Assembly (NCBI GenBank): GCA_037974665.1
Contig: CM075772.1
Location: 43,614,552-43,678,551, forward strand
Length of the DNA stretch: 64,000 nt
Source: Ehretia macrophylla
Taxonomy: Eukaryota > Streptophyta > Magnoliopsida > Boraginales > Ehretiaceae
Direction: 5' to 3'
Numbering within the stretch: the stretch's first letter is position 1; the number at the start of each line of letters is the position of its first letter. The notes beneath the pieces were generated by a model. It was not told the origin of the DNA and ran no database searches. It was given only the letters and a program-made list of their open reading frames with translations. Both the position numbers and the translations under genes were made by a program. This document shows positions 11,260-22,500 of the stretch, one piece after another.

Positions 11260-12798
11260 AAATCATCAAGACGATAAAAGAACCTGTAACTGTGGAGGAA
11301 GCCATGTCAGATCCAAATTGGAGAGCAGCTATGCAAGCCGAGTATGATAGTATCATGAAAAATGATACTTGGGAGATCGTTGAAAAGCCACCGAACAAAA
11401 AAATTATCGGTACCAAATAGATTTGGAAAATGAAGTACAAGGCAGATGAAAGTCTTAAAAAATACAAGGCACGCCTCACAAGGATTTTCAAAGGTTAAAA
11501 ATTTTGATCTATATGAAACCTTTGCTCCAACAGCGAAAATAATAACAATCAGGTTAGTTGTTGCAGCAGCCGATCATTATGAATGGATTGTACAACAAAA
11601 GGATGTCAAGTCAGCTTTTCTTAATGGGCAAGTTGAAGAAGAAGTCTATGTTGCACAACCACTTGGCTTCCAATTACTAGGTGAAGAAGATAAAGTCTGC
11701 AAATTGTAAAATGATTTATATGGATTAAAGAAACCACCAGGAGTTAGGTACAAACGTATAGACTTTTCCATCTTGCAACATGGTTTCTGTAGAAGCAAAT
11801 CAGAGGCCAACTTGTATGTTCTAAGTGAACAAGGAAAGAAGGTAATTGTAGTTCTATATGTGGATGATCTTGTAATCACTGATGACCATGAAGATAATAT
11901 TCAAAAGACGCAAGAATGGTTGAGCCAAGAATTTGAAATGACAAATCTTGGTCTTCTTCATTATTGCTTGGGAATCGAGGTATTGCAAAAACCTCATGCT
12001 ATCTTCATCTCGCAGCAATGATATATTCGTGAGCTTCTGACTGCATTTGGTATGTCCGAGTGCAAACCAGTTGTCACCCCAATGGAAGTGAATACAAAGT
12101 TATCAATTGATGATCCTTCAGAACAAGTTGATAACAAGCTCTACAGAAGGTTGGTGGGAAGTTTAATCTTCCTTTGTAACACAAGACCTGATATTAGTTA
12201 TGCTGTGGGAGTTCTCAATCAGTTTTCAAATAAACCGAAACAAAGTCACTGGCAAGCAGGGATGCGGATCCTCAAATATCTCAAAAGCACATTGGAGTAT
12301 GGGATATCATACAAGTCTGGAGATACTTTATTTGGGTACTGTGACTCAGACTGGGCTAGTGATATTGACTCAAGAAAATATATTACAGGTTACGTATTCA
12401 TATTCGGTGGTGGAGTCATCTCATGGGCTAGTAAGAAGCAACCCACCGTTGCACTTTCATCAACGGAGGCAGAATACAAGGCTGCTTGTGTAGCATCTTG
12501 TGAAGCTGTTTGGCTACGACGCATCATGACTGATATTGGCATTCCAATAGAGGAAGCAACAATACTAAAATGTGACAGTTAGAGTTGTATAGCCATGTCA
12601 AAGAATCCGGTATTTCATGCTAGAACAAAACACATAGAGATTCAATATCACTATGTGAGGGAACTGATCGAGGAAGGTGAAATCTACATGGAGTACTGCC
12701 CTACAGAAGATAATTGTGCAAATATCTTCACTAAAGCGTTAGGGAGCGTCCAATTGAGCAAGCATCTTCAAACATTGGGTGTTGGCCCAATAGCTTAG
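11260..12798 (+). pseudogene. Copia reverse transcriptase and RNase H (broken)
   Basis: RT opens with DPNWRAAMQAEYDSI and carries the catalytic block VVLYVDDLVIT (about 11850), DVKSAFLNG and LYGLKK. RNase H includes YCDSDWASD, SSTEAEYKAA and the C-terminal FHARTKHIEIQYHYV block. After a frameshift near 11475 a single frame runs to the stop at 12798, broken by four stops (about 11707, 12019, 12580 and others). Several look like C-to-T changes (CAG to TAG, CGA to TGA). The normal C-terminus lies just before the PPT. Confidence 0.92.
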
Positions 12799-12817
12799 TC
12801 AACATGAGGTGAACATT

Positions 12818-12826
12818 GAGGGGGGG
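12818..12826 (+). promoter_or_regulatory. Copia polypurine tract
   Basis: A G-rich run (GAGGGGGG) abuts the 3' LTR start TGTTGATA, the expected position for plus-strand priming. Confidence 0.85.
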
Positions 12827-13428
12827 TGTTGATATATGTCAATATCCACCTCTTCATAATAAGTATCGTTAATTATATGGTAGCATAAATTAATGATTCC
12901 GACTTAAACGTCGATGAGGTCAAAAGAGATCGCGATGGCTACAAGAAAGAAGGTCGGGAATCTAGAATTACTTAAGATGACGTTGGGTTGATGTAATGCT
13001 AAAGTTAGCCAATTTGACCAAAGGAAACTTCCTAGAAGTTGACTTGGATGCTAGCCACCCATGTGGTCAATTGTAGCCACCCATGTGATAAATATGGGTG
13101 GTTAATACTTTGAACATGATTGGTAAAGTCAACCAAGATTGAAATGTTTGATAGGAAAGTCTCCTGTGGCGGGCTAGCTGAATTCTATAAATAGGCATGC
13201 ATTAGTTCATCATTTTCATCCACAACACAACTCCAAACACAATTCTAAGTTAGTCTTTCTTTCTTGTATTCTTCTTGTAAGTCCAGAAGCCATTGAAGCT
13301 CTAATCTTGAGAGCGCACCTGGGGACAATTATCTTGTAAGTGTTATATTGAATTGTTATAACGAGTAGAGTTGTCTTTTTACTTGATTGTTGTTAAGACA
13401 TTTCTGGAAAATTGGTTATATTCTTACA
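12827..13428 (+). mobile_element. Copia 3' LTR
   Basis: Same 602-bp length and ends as 8095-8696, followed by the TSD TTAAG at 13429. Confidence 0.95.
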
Positions 13429-13433
13429 TTAAG

Positions 13434-14537
13434 ATCATAAAAACCCATTTTAGAAGCAAAAGTTCGAAAAGGCCCCGAGCAGGTTTGAACTACAACTATA
13501 CTAACCGAACCCCATATTTGCGTAACGAAAGCACCAAAAGTGCTTTCTTACCTCAAGAATACCCAAACCATAGCCCAAACGCACCCGGATTGCACAACGA
13601 GAAAAGTCCTCTTTTTAAAGTCAACTAATTTTGCAATTTAGTTCGAATTTGAATGATTCAACCTCACGTGGCCTCCCTACTAGCTTCACTAGGGCCTATA
13701 GCATCTATTTGAAGTCTCAATTCAAGTTAATTAGCAAATTTTATTCAAAACCCTAAAATGAGCACTATTCATTATCTCTTTCATTCAATTGGTACATTCT
13801 ACCATAGAATTTGCTAATAAGCTTTAAAAGTCTACTCTATAGGCTCTAATAGCTACATATTAAGCATTTATAACAAGTATAATAGCAATAATCAACAAAT
13901 CAAAATTCTCAGTATATGAACATAAACTTGATAGTTATAAAAATGCAACTCCCTCACTTGTATGAAGATGTAGACAAGGTGGTAAAGCTCCTAGGTGCTC
14001 TAGAATCCTTCCTAAGCAAGCCAAAAGCTCAGGATGCAAGGTTGATGAAGAAAATTTCTCTCCTTTTCTCCTTGAAGTGGTCGACCAAGAGGTAGGATAC
14101 AAAGGAAATTTTTGCTTTTGTTTTGATGATCAATTTTTTTGTGTGTTGTGATATGTTTTGAGTATGGTTATTATAAGTTAAGTTTGCTAAGTCAAAACTC
14201 ATAAAAAGATTGGGTCAAATAAGCTTAAACCTTAATCTAATGCTAACTAATTGAAATTAGAATTGTTACATACGTAACACTATTCAAATGACACGAAAAC
14301 TATTTTCCAAACGCACACTCCCAAGCTCGAAAGTCCAAAATAACTAGGTTTCGATTCCTTTTATATGTCATGTGACCTAGGAAAAAATATTAAATCAAAC
14401 TTTTAAAACGGTCGAAAATATTATGAATAGTGACCTCTAATAAAAGCAATTAAGCAAGAAAGTTGATGCACGTAGGAATGCGCAAGTAGGTATGCAACAG
14501 TTATAAAGGATTTATGATAGAATTCTCGAGCGTCATA
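13434..14537 (-). mobile_element. Tekay 3' LTR, right part
   Basis: Continues the LTR after the copia insertion and aligns with 20974-22071. It ends GCGTCATA where the other LTR ends CCTCACA. The TG terminus (element orientation) has changed here by C to T. The reassembled LTR is about 2435 bp versus 2466 bp for the other. Confidence 0.9.
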
Positions 14538-16130
14538 CCCTCTCCCCCTTAAACTAATTGCGTCCTCGCAATTCTTACATGATTCAGTAAACAACTCCGG
14601 ATCCTTCTCTCTGATCTGATCTTCTCGCTCCCAAGTGACATCCTCAACTCCGTGATGATCCCAAAGAACTTTTACCATAGGAATACTTTTAGTTCGAAGT
14701 TCCTGAATCTTTTGGTCAACCACTCGAAGAGGTTTCTCCACATATACTAAGGACTCATCAATCTCTAACGGTTCTGGCTCAATAATATGCGACGGATCAG
14801 GATTATATTTCCTCAACAGTGACACATGGAAAATATCATGAATCCTGCCCAAACTCGGAGGTAATGCCAACCTATAAGCCAAATCACCAACCTTCTCAAT
14901 GATTTCAAATGGCCCCACGTATCTAGGACTGAGTTTACCTCCCTTCCCGTGCCGAATCAAACCCTTGCGCGGAGAGACTTTTAAGAATACACGATCACCC
15001 TCTGAAAATACCAAGTCTCGTCGGCATCTATCAGCATAATTCTTCTGTCGACTTTGCACTGTAAGAATTCTTTTCTTTATAAGCTTTACATTATCCACCA
15101 TCTTGATCATCTCATGTAGAATAGCTGGATCAACAGTTTTCATCTCACCTACCTCATCCCAATACAACAGAGACTTACATTTCTGCCTGTAAAATACCTC
15201 GTAGGGTATCATACCGATAGTAGCTTGGTAACTGTTATTATAAGCAAACTCCACTAGAGGTAGGTACTTCTCCCAATTCTTGCCGAAATCCAAAACGCAA
15301 GCTCGTAACATGTCTTCCAGTATCCTGATAGTCCTTTCTGACTGACCATCTGTCAGCGGGTGATATGCAGTGCTAAAACTTAGATTAGTCCCCAATGCTT
15401 TTTGCAGTTTCTGCCAGAACTGTGATGTAAAACTAGGATCCCTATCTGACACTATCTGAGATGGGACTCCATGCAATCTCACAATATTTTCAACATATAG
15501 CTCGTCCAATTTATCAAGAGAATCTGTTTTCTTTGTAGCAATAAAATGTTAACTCTTAGTCAACCTGTCTACTACAACCCACATAGAATCATTGCCCCGC
15601 GGTGATCTCGGCAAATCAGACACAAGATCCATAGTCACTTGATCCCATTTCCATACTGGAATCTCTAATAGTTGCAACAAACCCGCCGGTCTCTGATGCT
15701 CCGCCTTAACTTTCTGACAAGTCAAACACTTAGCCACATAATTAGCTATCTCTCCCTTCATATTGTTCCACCAGCAATTCTGCTTTAAATCCCTATACAT
15801 CTTAGTGCTACCAGGATGAATCGTATATTTAGAACTATGAGCCTCAGCAAGAATTTCATTTTTCACAATCGAATCACTAGGAATGCATATACTATTCTTG
15901 TACCTGAGTAGTCCATCATCATGCAACTTGAAGTCAGACTCTTCCCCTTTGGACTTTTCTAGAAGCTTCAATAACTGAGGATCTGATTGTTGGGCTTCTC
16001 TGATTTTGGATAGTAATAGAGATTGGATTTGTAGGCTAGCAAATTGAATACCTGATCTAGAAGCCTTCGGTTTTCACAAACATAGTTCTTCCACAATATC
16101 CCAGTCTTTGATTATCAAACTAGCCATAGA
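14421..16130 (-). pseudogene. Chromovirus integrase with chromodomain (broken)
   Basis: On the minus strand: an HHCC zinc domain (HSSKYTIHPGSTKMYRDLK, later CLTCQKVKAEH), catalytic Asp in WDQVTMDLVSDLP, second Asp in [13 protein letters not shown] and Glu in [19 protein letters not shown]-type module ([20 protein letters not shown]) and a C-terminal chromodomain ([20 protein letters not shown]) follow. Chromodomains in this family are known to steer integration toward heterochromatin. Stops lie near 15546, 16070 and 16125. The frame runs across the PPT and ends 117 bp inside the LTR, at 14421. Confidence 0.93.
14538..14553 (-). promoter_or_regulatory. Tekay polypurine tract
   Basis: The plus strand reads CCCTCTCCCCCTTAAA; its complement is a purine tract (AAGGGGGAGAGGG) directly next to the 3' LTR. 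Confidence 0.85.
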
Positions 16131-17303
16131 AGCTTTTCAGCTCAATGCATCTACAACAGTATTAGCTTTACCAGACAAGTAGCTAATGGTACAATTATAA
16201 TCATTTAACAGTTCTAACCATCGCCTTTGCCTCATATTCAAATCCTTTTAAGAAAAGAGATATTTTAAACTCTTATGATCAGTAAGTATCTCAAATTTAT
16301 TGCCCCACAGGTAATGAGGCTATTTCTTCAAAGCAAAAACAACAGCAGCAAGCTCAAGGTCATGTGTAGGATAATTGAGTTCATATGGTTTCAATTTCCT
16401 AGAGGCATAAGCTATCACCTTACCATTCTGAATAAGAACGCAACCCAAGCCTTCTTTCGAAGCATCACTGTATATTACTAAGTTCTCAGTCCCTTCAGGC
16501 AATGCAAGGATAGGTGCAGTGGTAAGTCTCTTTCTCAACTCCTGGAAACTGGCTTCACATCTATCATCCCAATTAAATACAGTTTTCTTCTGGGTTAATG
16601 AAGTCAATGGCCCTGCAATCTTTAAAAAATCCTTAAAAAATCGCCTATAATAGCCTGCCAATCCCAAAAAACTATAGACTTCCGTGACAGTTTCGTGTCT
16701 CTTCCACGACATAACCACCTCAATTTTCGGAAGATCCACAGATATTCCCTCCTGTGAGATAACATGGCCTAAAAAAGCAACTTGTTTCAACCAGAATTCG
16801 CATTTACTAAATTTAGCAAACAATTTATATTCTTGCAATGTTCGCAGCACAATCCTCAAGTGTTCCTCATGTTCTGTCTCAGATTTAGAATATACCAGTA
16901 TATCATCAATGAAAATTACGACAAACTGATCAAGATAAGGTCTAAACACTCTCTGCATCAAATCCATAAAGGCGGTTGGAGTATTTGTTAGGCCAAATGG
17001 TAATACAACAAACTCATAGTGACCATACCTAGTTCTAAAAGCAGTTTTGGGTACATCATCTTTCCGGATTCTCAACTGGTAATAACCCTGCCTTAAATCA
17101 AATTTAGAGAATACAATAGTGCCTTGTAACTGATCAAACAATTCCTCAATCAAAGGTAAATGATATTTATTTTTCACCGTTACCTGATTAAGACCCCGGT
17201 TATCAATGTACAACCACAGAGTTCTGTCATTCTTCTTCACAAATAACACAGGAGCACCCCAAGGTGATAAACTAGGTTGAATAAAACCTTTCTCAAGTAG
17301 GCC
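16131..17303 (-). pseudogene. Chromovirus reverse transcriptase and RNase H (broken)
   Basis: RT motifs on the minus strand: [29 protein letters not shown], the catalytic block [14 protein letters not shown] and the thumb-region [11 protein letters not shown]. RNase H follows with [13 protein letters not shown] and the LTDHKSLKYLF region. Stops lie near 17307, 16318 and 16251 and break an otherwise single frame shared with the protease and integrase. The normal RT would copy element RNA into cDNA; this copy is inactive. Confidence 0.93.
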
Positions 17304-17939
17304 CTATAGTTGAATTTTCAATTCCTGTAACTCAGGGGGAGCCATTCTATATGGGGTTCTTGAAATAAGATTAGTTCCCGGCAACAAGTCAATCACAAAC
17401 TCAATCTCCCGATCAGGTGGTAATCTAGGCAACTCCTCAAGGAATACCACCGGAAACTTTTTTATAATAGGTATTTCATTCAATTTCAATTTATCTATGG
17501 GTTGATTAATTAAATAAGCTAAGCATGCATCATAACCTTTACTCAACATTTTTGTAGCTTTAATGGAAGATATGATACGAGTCCCAGTAGATTTTCGACT
17601 CCTAGTGACTTTAATAACAGGTTGGTCAGGTATTTCTAAAGTTAAAACTTTCCTTCTACAGTCCAAACATGCATAATATTTCCCCAACCAATCCATCTCC
17701 AAGATAACTTCAAAGTCCCGAAAGGGCATGATAATCAAGTCAATAGGATACATGTGACCCTCAATGCAGCTATTACAATCTTTACACACAGACTCCGTAA
17801 CAAATTTAGTACCCATAGGATTACCTACTTCAATCACATACGACAGTTTATCAACTTTTAATGTAACAGATTGTGCACATGCAGGAGTAATGAATGAATG
17901 TGTAGCCCTGGTGTCAATCAAAACTACTACCGGTTGACT
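17304..17939 (-). pseudogene. Chromovirus aspartic protease (mutated active site)
   Basis: The segment IDTRATHSFI is in the place of the usual D-T/S-G-A-T-H-S-F-I, so the flap-side Gly has become Arg, which should kill activity. Downstream DFEVILEMDWLG is the conserved second block of gypsy proteases. A one-base insertion near 17940 puts it out of frame with gag. The linker to RT (PPDREIEFVIDLLPGTNLIS) is typical. Confidence 0.88.
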
Positions 17940-19245
17940 ATTTAATAAGAAAAGTACCTTCTACTACTACCGTTGTCTCCGGAAGTTCCTCCTGATCAAG
18001 TGCAAATACCCGTGCCTGGCCTTGCGGTATAGCAGCTGCTCCTGAAGCTCTAGTCTGAGCACCCTGGCCTGAAGTCTGACCCTGGCCCTGTTTAAACTTA
18101 GGGAAATCTCTAGCTCTGTGCTGATCACTGCCGCAACCCACGCATCGACCCAGTTTCCTCCAATACTCTACCTCTGTATGGCCCTTGCGATTGCAATGAG
18201 TACACTGTAGGTTCTTCTTAGCAGCAACATCTCCTGTAGGGGCCCTATAAGTGGATGTACTAGAGCTACCCTGCTGAGATCTAGCAGTCACTGGTCGGGT
18301 CTGAGATTGTCCCTGTGGTTGACTTTGAGCTGGTCTCGGATGTGACTGTGCCTGAACTAGTCCTGGGTAGCTCTGGGTCTGCCTAGGTTGTTGAGTCTGA
18401 ACAGGCTGCTGATACTGCCTCTGATAACCCTGACTCTGGGACTGAAACTGATGTTTACTTGACTGACTAGACTGAGCTAACACATCTGCCTTGCATTTCT
18501 CGTATCTCGATGCGGCCTTGACTACTGCAGCATAGCTCAGATAATTTTGTGAAGATAGATTAAGCATAATGTCACTCCTCAACCCAGTGATAAACCTCTG
18601 GATCTTCATATATTCCGGCTGAACTAAATTTGCCACATATCAAGAAAGTCTAGTGAAAGTAGCCTCATACTGATCTACCGTCATATTCCCCTGCCTCAAA
18701 GCTCTGAATTCCTCTGGATGCCTCTCACGAGCTACAACCGATACATATTTATCCCTGAACTCAAAAACAAAGTCAGACCACACATACTGGACCTTCTCAG
18801 CATCCCATTTCTCTCTAATAGTGTGCCACCACTCCTCGGCATCACCCTCCATTAAAAAAGCAGCATAGGTAATCTTTCTTTTTTCTTTGCACTCAAGTAT
18901 CATAGCGACTTTCTCAAATTTGCTTACCCACATCTCTACTTTCATGTCATCAGGCTCGCAATAAAAACTGTATGCTCTGTGGTGTAAAAATTTATCATAC
19001 AAGTTACCCCCTGCAGCACCACTACCCTCTGCTCTGGCAGCCTGATTACCTTTGTCAGTACCTACTGTACCCTGCTGAACCACAAACTGAGCTATAGTAT
19101 TCATTGCGGTGGCCATTGTGGCCAAAATTTGTGCATTACTAGGTTCCTGACCCGGCGGTACATTTCCTGTTGCCCCTGCACCTTGCCCAGGTATTTCCCG
19201 CCTGGGAGCTTCCTCCGGCTGCCCTTGCACCTTGCCCAGGTCCAT
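17938..19245 (-). pseudogene. Chromovirus gag (broken)
   Basis: The first part (19245-18640) has the Retrotrans_gag core, with the AEEWWHTIREKW and FEFRDKYVSVV blocks. After an in-frame TGA near 18638 (probably from CGA) the same frame continues with a Gln-rich stretch and zinc-knuckle remnants (CTHCNRKGHTEVEYW, CVGCGSDQHRARDF), in which some Cys are changed. The N-terminus is Pro/Gly-rich. Gag would form the particle and bind RNA. The upstream ATG in another frame (19333) gives only repeats of the same Pro/Gly-rich region. Confidence 0.88.
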
Positions 19246-19587
19246 TCTGCCTGGGAGCTTCCTCCGGCTCTCTCCTTGGTCTACCCCGTCTCCTCATCTC
19301 AATGCTAGAAGAACATAATATTATAATAGGCAAATAAACAATGCAAAGATAATATACACATTGTTTTCAAACACCTTACTCACAAAAGAACATATAAAGC
19401 ACTTAGCATCATTAAACACTAGACTTTTCATATTCTAATCATATCATGCTTTTCCATTCCCTTCTATATGTCTTTTACCCAAGTTCTTAAACAATTTAAA
19501 CAATCACATGTTCACGTAATTCAATTTTCACATATAGACCACTACCCACATGCCAAGGAAGTTAACCCAGCTTCATGCATTCAAGTA

Positions 19588-19599
19588 GCTCTGATACCA
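19588..19599 (-). promoter_or_regulatory. Primer binding site (tRNA-iMet)
   Basis: GCTCTGATACCA on the plus strand is TGGTATCAGAGC on the element strand. It lies six bases inside the 5' LTR end. Confidence 0.9.
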
Positions 19600-19605
19600 C
19601 TTAAA

Positions 19606-22071
19606 TGTAACGCCCCGAACCCAACCCCATGCTAAAGGTCAAGCTCGGACCCGTCACTTGGACAAAGACTTCTCTGTACCGTAGACTAAACTATTACCTG
19701 TGAATAGTCACATATAACATTGGAACCACAAACACAATTTATACAACCTATCTTCTAACATTTCCAAAGCCAAGTCAAGTTCACAAGGCCATCCGAGCCT
19801 TGGTGCAACATTAATCTACTTAAGCACACAAGCATGCAAGACAAGTTGGCTTTAACCAAAAGTAGTTAAATACAATTATAATTTAAGTTCAACTTGTAAG
19901 ATAATAAACACCCAAGCATGCAATAGAAGGTGAAATCTAAAATTCACTATTACAATCCATCGACTATCTCTAACATACAAGATTTCAGCTACCAACATAT
20001 ATACAAGACCTCAAGGTCTCAAAATACATCATTTAACATGAACTCCAAGCAAACTGCACATAAGATCCACCTTATCACACAAAGTCACGGATTCTGATCT
20101 ACGTGAACTTCTTTTTCTTCCTCTACTTCTATCAGCTGGGGATTCACCTCACCTTCTCCTAAAACATAATAAATGAGGAGTAAGCAACAATATTGCCCAG
20201 CGAGGGAGGTGATGCAGCATACCGGGCGTTCCATATGATATACAAACACAAGAAATCATATATGTATAACATAAAGAACAAAATTTAAGTAACAAGTAGT
20301 TAACCACATTAAAAAGGATACGGTTCCTCTTCAAGTCTTCAATCTTGAACCACGAGCCACGAACTTTACACAAGTGCTGGAAAACCCCTTACTCCAACAA
20401 GTTGGAATACTCCAACAAGTTAGAATACTCCAACAAGTTGGAATACTCTGGATGTATCCCGATCCTACGACCCTTTCTCCTGAGGTAGCACCATATGCCC
20501 AGCAGGTGAACCACGCCTCTTGGGTAGTGGAGTATGCTCAGCGAGAAAGGAAATAGGCACCATGGTAGTTGAAGGAGCACGGAAAGCCCGATGCCGCTAG
20601 TGTTCTCAACAATACCATGTCCGAAAAGGTTGCGCAACTCAAAACAAGTCCACAAGATTTCAAGATATCAAATAACACATAAGATGGACGACAAAGTAGG
20701 CCGCCCTCACATATAAGCACAATATAGCTTTATAGTATCAAAAGTAGCAATCAACATAACTTTTACTCACAATCAACTCAAATAGCTTTATTATACTTTA
20801 GATAGTCAATACAATACAAGACAACTCAACAACAAGTTCCAAATGTAACAAAAATGGCTAAAAATTACTTTTTCCATTTCTTTAACTAAGATTTCTTTCT
20901 CCTAAGTGCGTTTCAAGGTTTCCAAACCATATCCTAAGCATACCATATTCTTAATTAAGCCCAAAGACACTAATTAAGATCATAAAAACCCATTTTAGAA
21001 GCAAAAGTTCGGGAAGGCTGTGAGTAGGTTTGAACTACAACTATACTAATTGAACCCCATTTTCGCATAACGAAAGCACCAAAAGTGCTTTTTTACCTCA
21101 AGGATACCCAAACCGTAGCCCAAACGCACCCGGATTGGACAATGAGAAAAGTCCTCTTTTTAAAGTCAACTAATTTTGCAATTTAGTTCGGATTTGAATG
21201 ATTCAACCTCACGTGGCCTCCCTACTAGCTTCACTAGGGCCTATAGTATTTATTTGAAGTCTCAATTCATGCTAATTAGAAAATTTTATTCAAAACCCTA
21301 AAATGAGCACTATTCATTATCTCTTTCATTCAATTGGTACATTCTACCATAGAATTTGCTAACAAGCTTTAAAAGTCTACTCTATAGGCTCTAATAACTA
21401 CATATTAAGCATTTGTAACAAGTATAATAGCAATAATCAACAAATCAAAATTCTCAGTATATGAACATAAACTTGATAGTTATAAAAATGCAACTCCCTC
21501 ACTTGTATGAAGATGTAGACAAGGTGGTGAAGCTCCTAGGTGCTCTAGAATCCTTCCTAAGCAAGCCAAGAGCTCAGGATGCAAGGGTGATGAAGAAAAT
21601 TTCTCTCCTTTTCTCCTTGAAGTGGTTGACCAAGAGGTAGGATACAAAGGAAATTTTTGCTTTTGTTTGATGATCAAATTTTTGTGTGTTGTGTTATGTT
21701 ATGAGTATGGATATTATAAGTTAGATTTGCTAAGTCAAAACTCATAAAAAGATTAGTCAAATAAGCTTAAACCTTAATCTAATGCTAACTAATTGAAATT
21801 AATATTGTTAAAAATGTAACACTATTCAAATGACACGAAAACTATTTTCCAAACACACGCTCCCATGCTCAAAAGTCCAAAATTACCGATTCCTTTTATA
21901 TGTCATATGACCTAGGAAAAATATTAAATCGAACTTTTAAAACGGTCGAAAATATTATGAGTAGTGACCTCTAATAAAAGCAATTAAGCAAGAAAGTTGA
22001 TGCACGTAAGAATGCGCAAGTAGGTATGCAATAGTTATGAAGGATTTATGTCAGAATTGTCGGGCCTCACA
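19606..22071 (-). mobile_element. Tekay 5' LTR
   Basis: A 2466-bp LTR from TGTAACGCC to CCTCACA, followed by TSD GAGCT. It contains an 18-bp unit (CCAACAAGTTGGAATACT) repeated three times near 20394-20447 where the other LTR has one copy. ORFs at 20149-20373 and 20389-20655 are LTR reading frames shared with the other LTR and carry no domain I know. Confidence 0.92.
20394..20447. repeat. 18-bp x3 minisatellite in Tekay LTR
   Basis: Three copies of CCAACAAGTTGGAATACT (middle copy with one change). The partner LTR has one copy near 7554, so the gain or loss followed insertion. Confidence 0.85.
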
Positions 22072-22076
22072 GAGCT

Positions 22077-22192
22077 TCCCTGTAGTACAATTCCGCACTC
22101 TAAGCACAATATATTACAAAGATCCGTGCACTTGCAGGTATTTTAACTTGGTTTATTTTGCGCACATTTTAACGCACAACCCGGTCGCATCA
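22077..22192 (+). mobile_element. Athila-type 5' LTR, right end
   Basis: Continues the LTR interrupted at 6763 and ends with CGCATCA just before the primer binding site. Confidence 0.65.
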
Positions 22193-22198
22193 AGTTTT

Positions 22199-22215
22199 TG
22201 GCACCGTTGCCGTGG
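22199..22215 (+). promoter_or_regulatory. Primer binding site (tRNA-Asp type)
   Basis: TGGCACCGTTGCCGTGG is close to TGGCGCCGTTGCCGGGG, the site commonly used by Athila/Tat gypsy elements. Both differences fit C/G loss in old DNA. An A-rich, low-complexity leader (about 22270-22375) follows. Confidence 0.75.
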
Positions 22216-22500
22216 AGGCACGGTTTAGTTTTTGATAAAAATATTTGTGAACTTGTTTAAAGTGTTTATTTTATCCGCTTTATTTTAAAAAATAAAAAAT
22301 AAAAATAAAATAAAAAATAATAAAAAAATTTAAAAAAAAATTGCAAAAAAAAAAAAAATTGAAAAATTTTAAAGATTGGGAAATGAGTCATTTTTATGAT
22401 TTATCTGATTAATGAGCTTTTATCTATTACTACTTGTAAAGTATATTAGTATTTTTAATCTTGTAATTTTATTTCGTATTTAAAGTTTTTAAGTCGTTGT

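Larger units (their letters stand above)
8095..13428 (+). mobile_element. Ty1/copia retrotransposon, full length, inactive
   Basis: A 5334-bp plus-strand element with two 602-bp LTRs (8095-8696, 12827-13428), TG...CA ends, a 5-bp TSD (TTAAG), a tRNA-iMet primer site at 8697, a gag-pol region (8756-12798) and a G-rich PPT just before the 3' LTR. Domain order gag-PR-IN-RT-RNase H defines copia. My hand comparison of the LTRs gives about two dozen differences (near 4%), so the insertion is not recent. Gag-pol has about ten in-frame stops and roughly three frameshifts. Confidence 0.95.
6764..22071 (-). mobile_element. Tekay/Del-like chromovirus, with nested copia
   Basis: A Ty3/gypsy element on the minus strand, bounded by matching LTRs and a perfect 5-bp TSD (GAGCT at 6759 and 22072). 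Reading right to left it holds the 5' LTR (19606-22071), a tRNA-iMet primer site, gag, protease, RT-RNase H, integrase, a chromodomain, a PPT and the 3' LTR (6764-14537). A copia element (8095-13428) lies inside that 3' LTR. The chromodomain and LTRs near 2.4 kb fit the Tekay/Del lineage. Many stops and at least one frameshift mean it is not autonomous. By eye the first ~360 bp of the two LTRs differ at about 4%. Confidence 0.92.
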
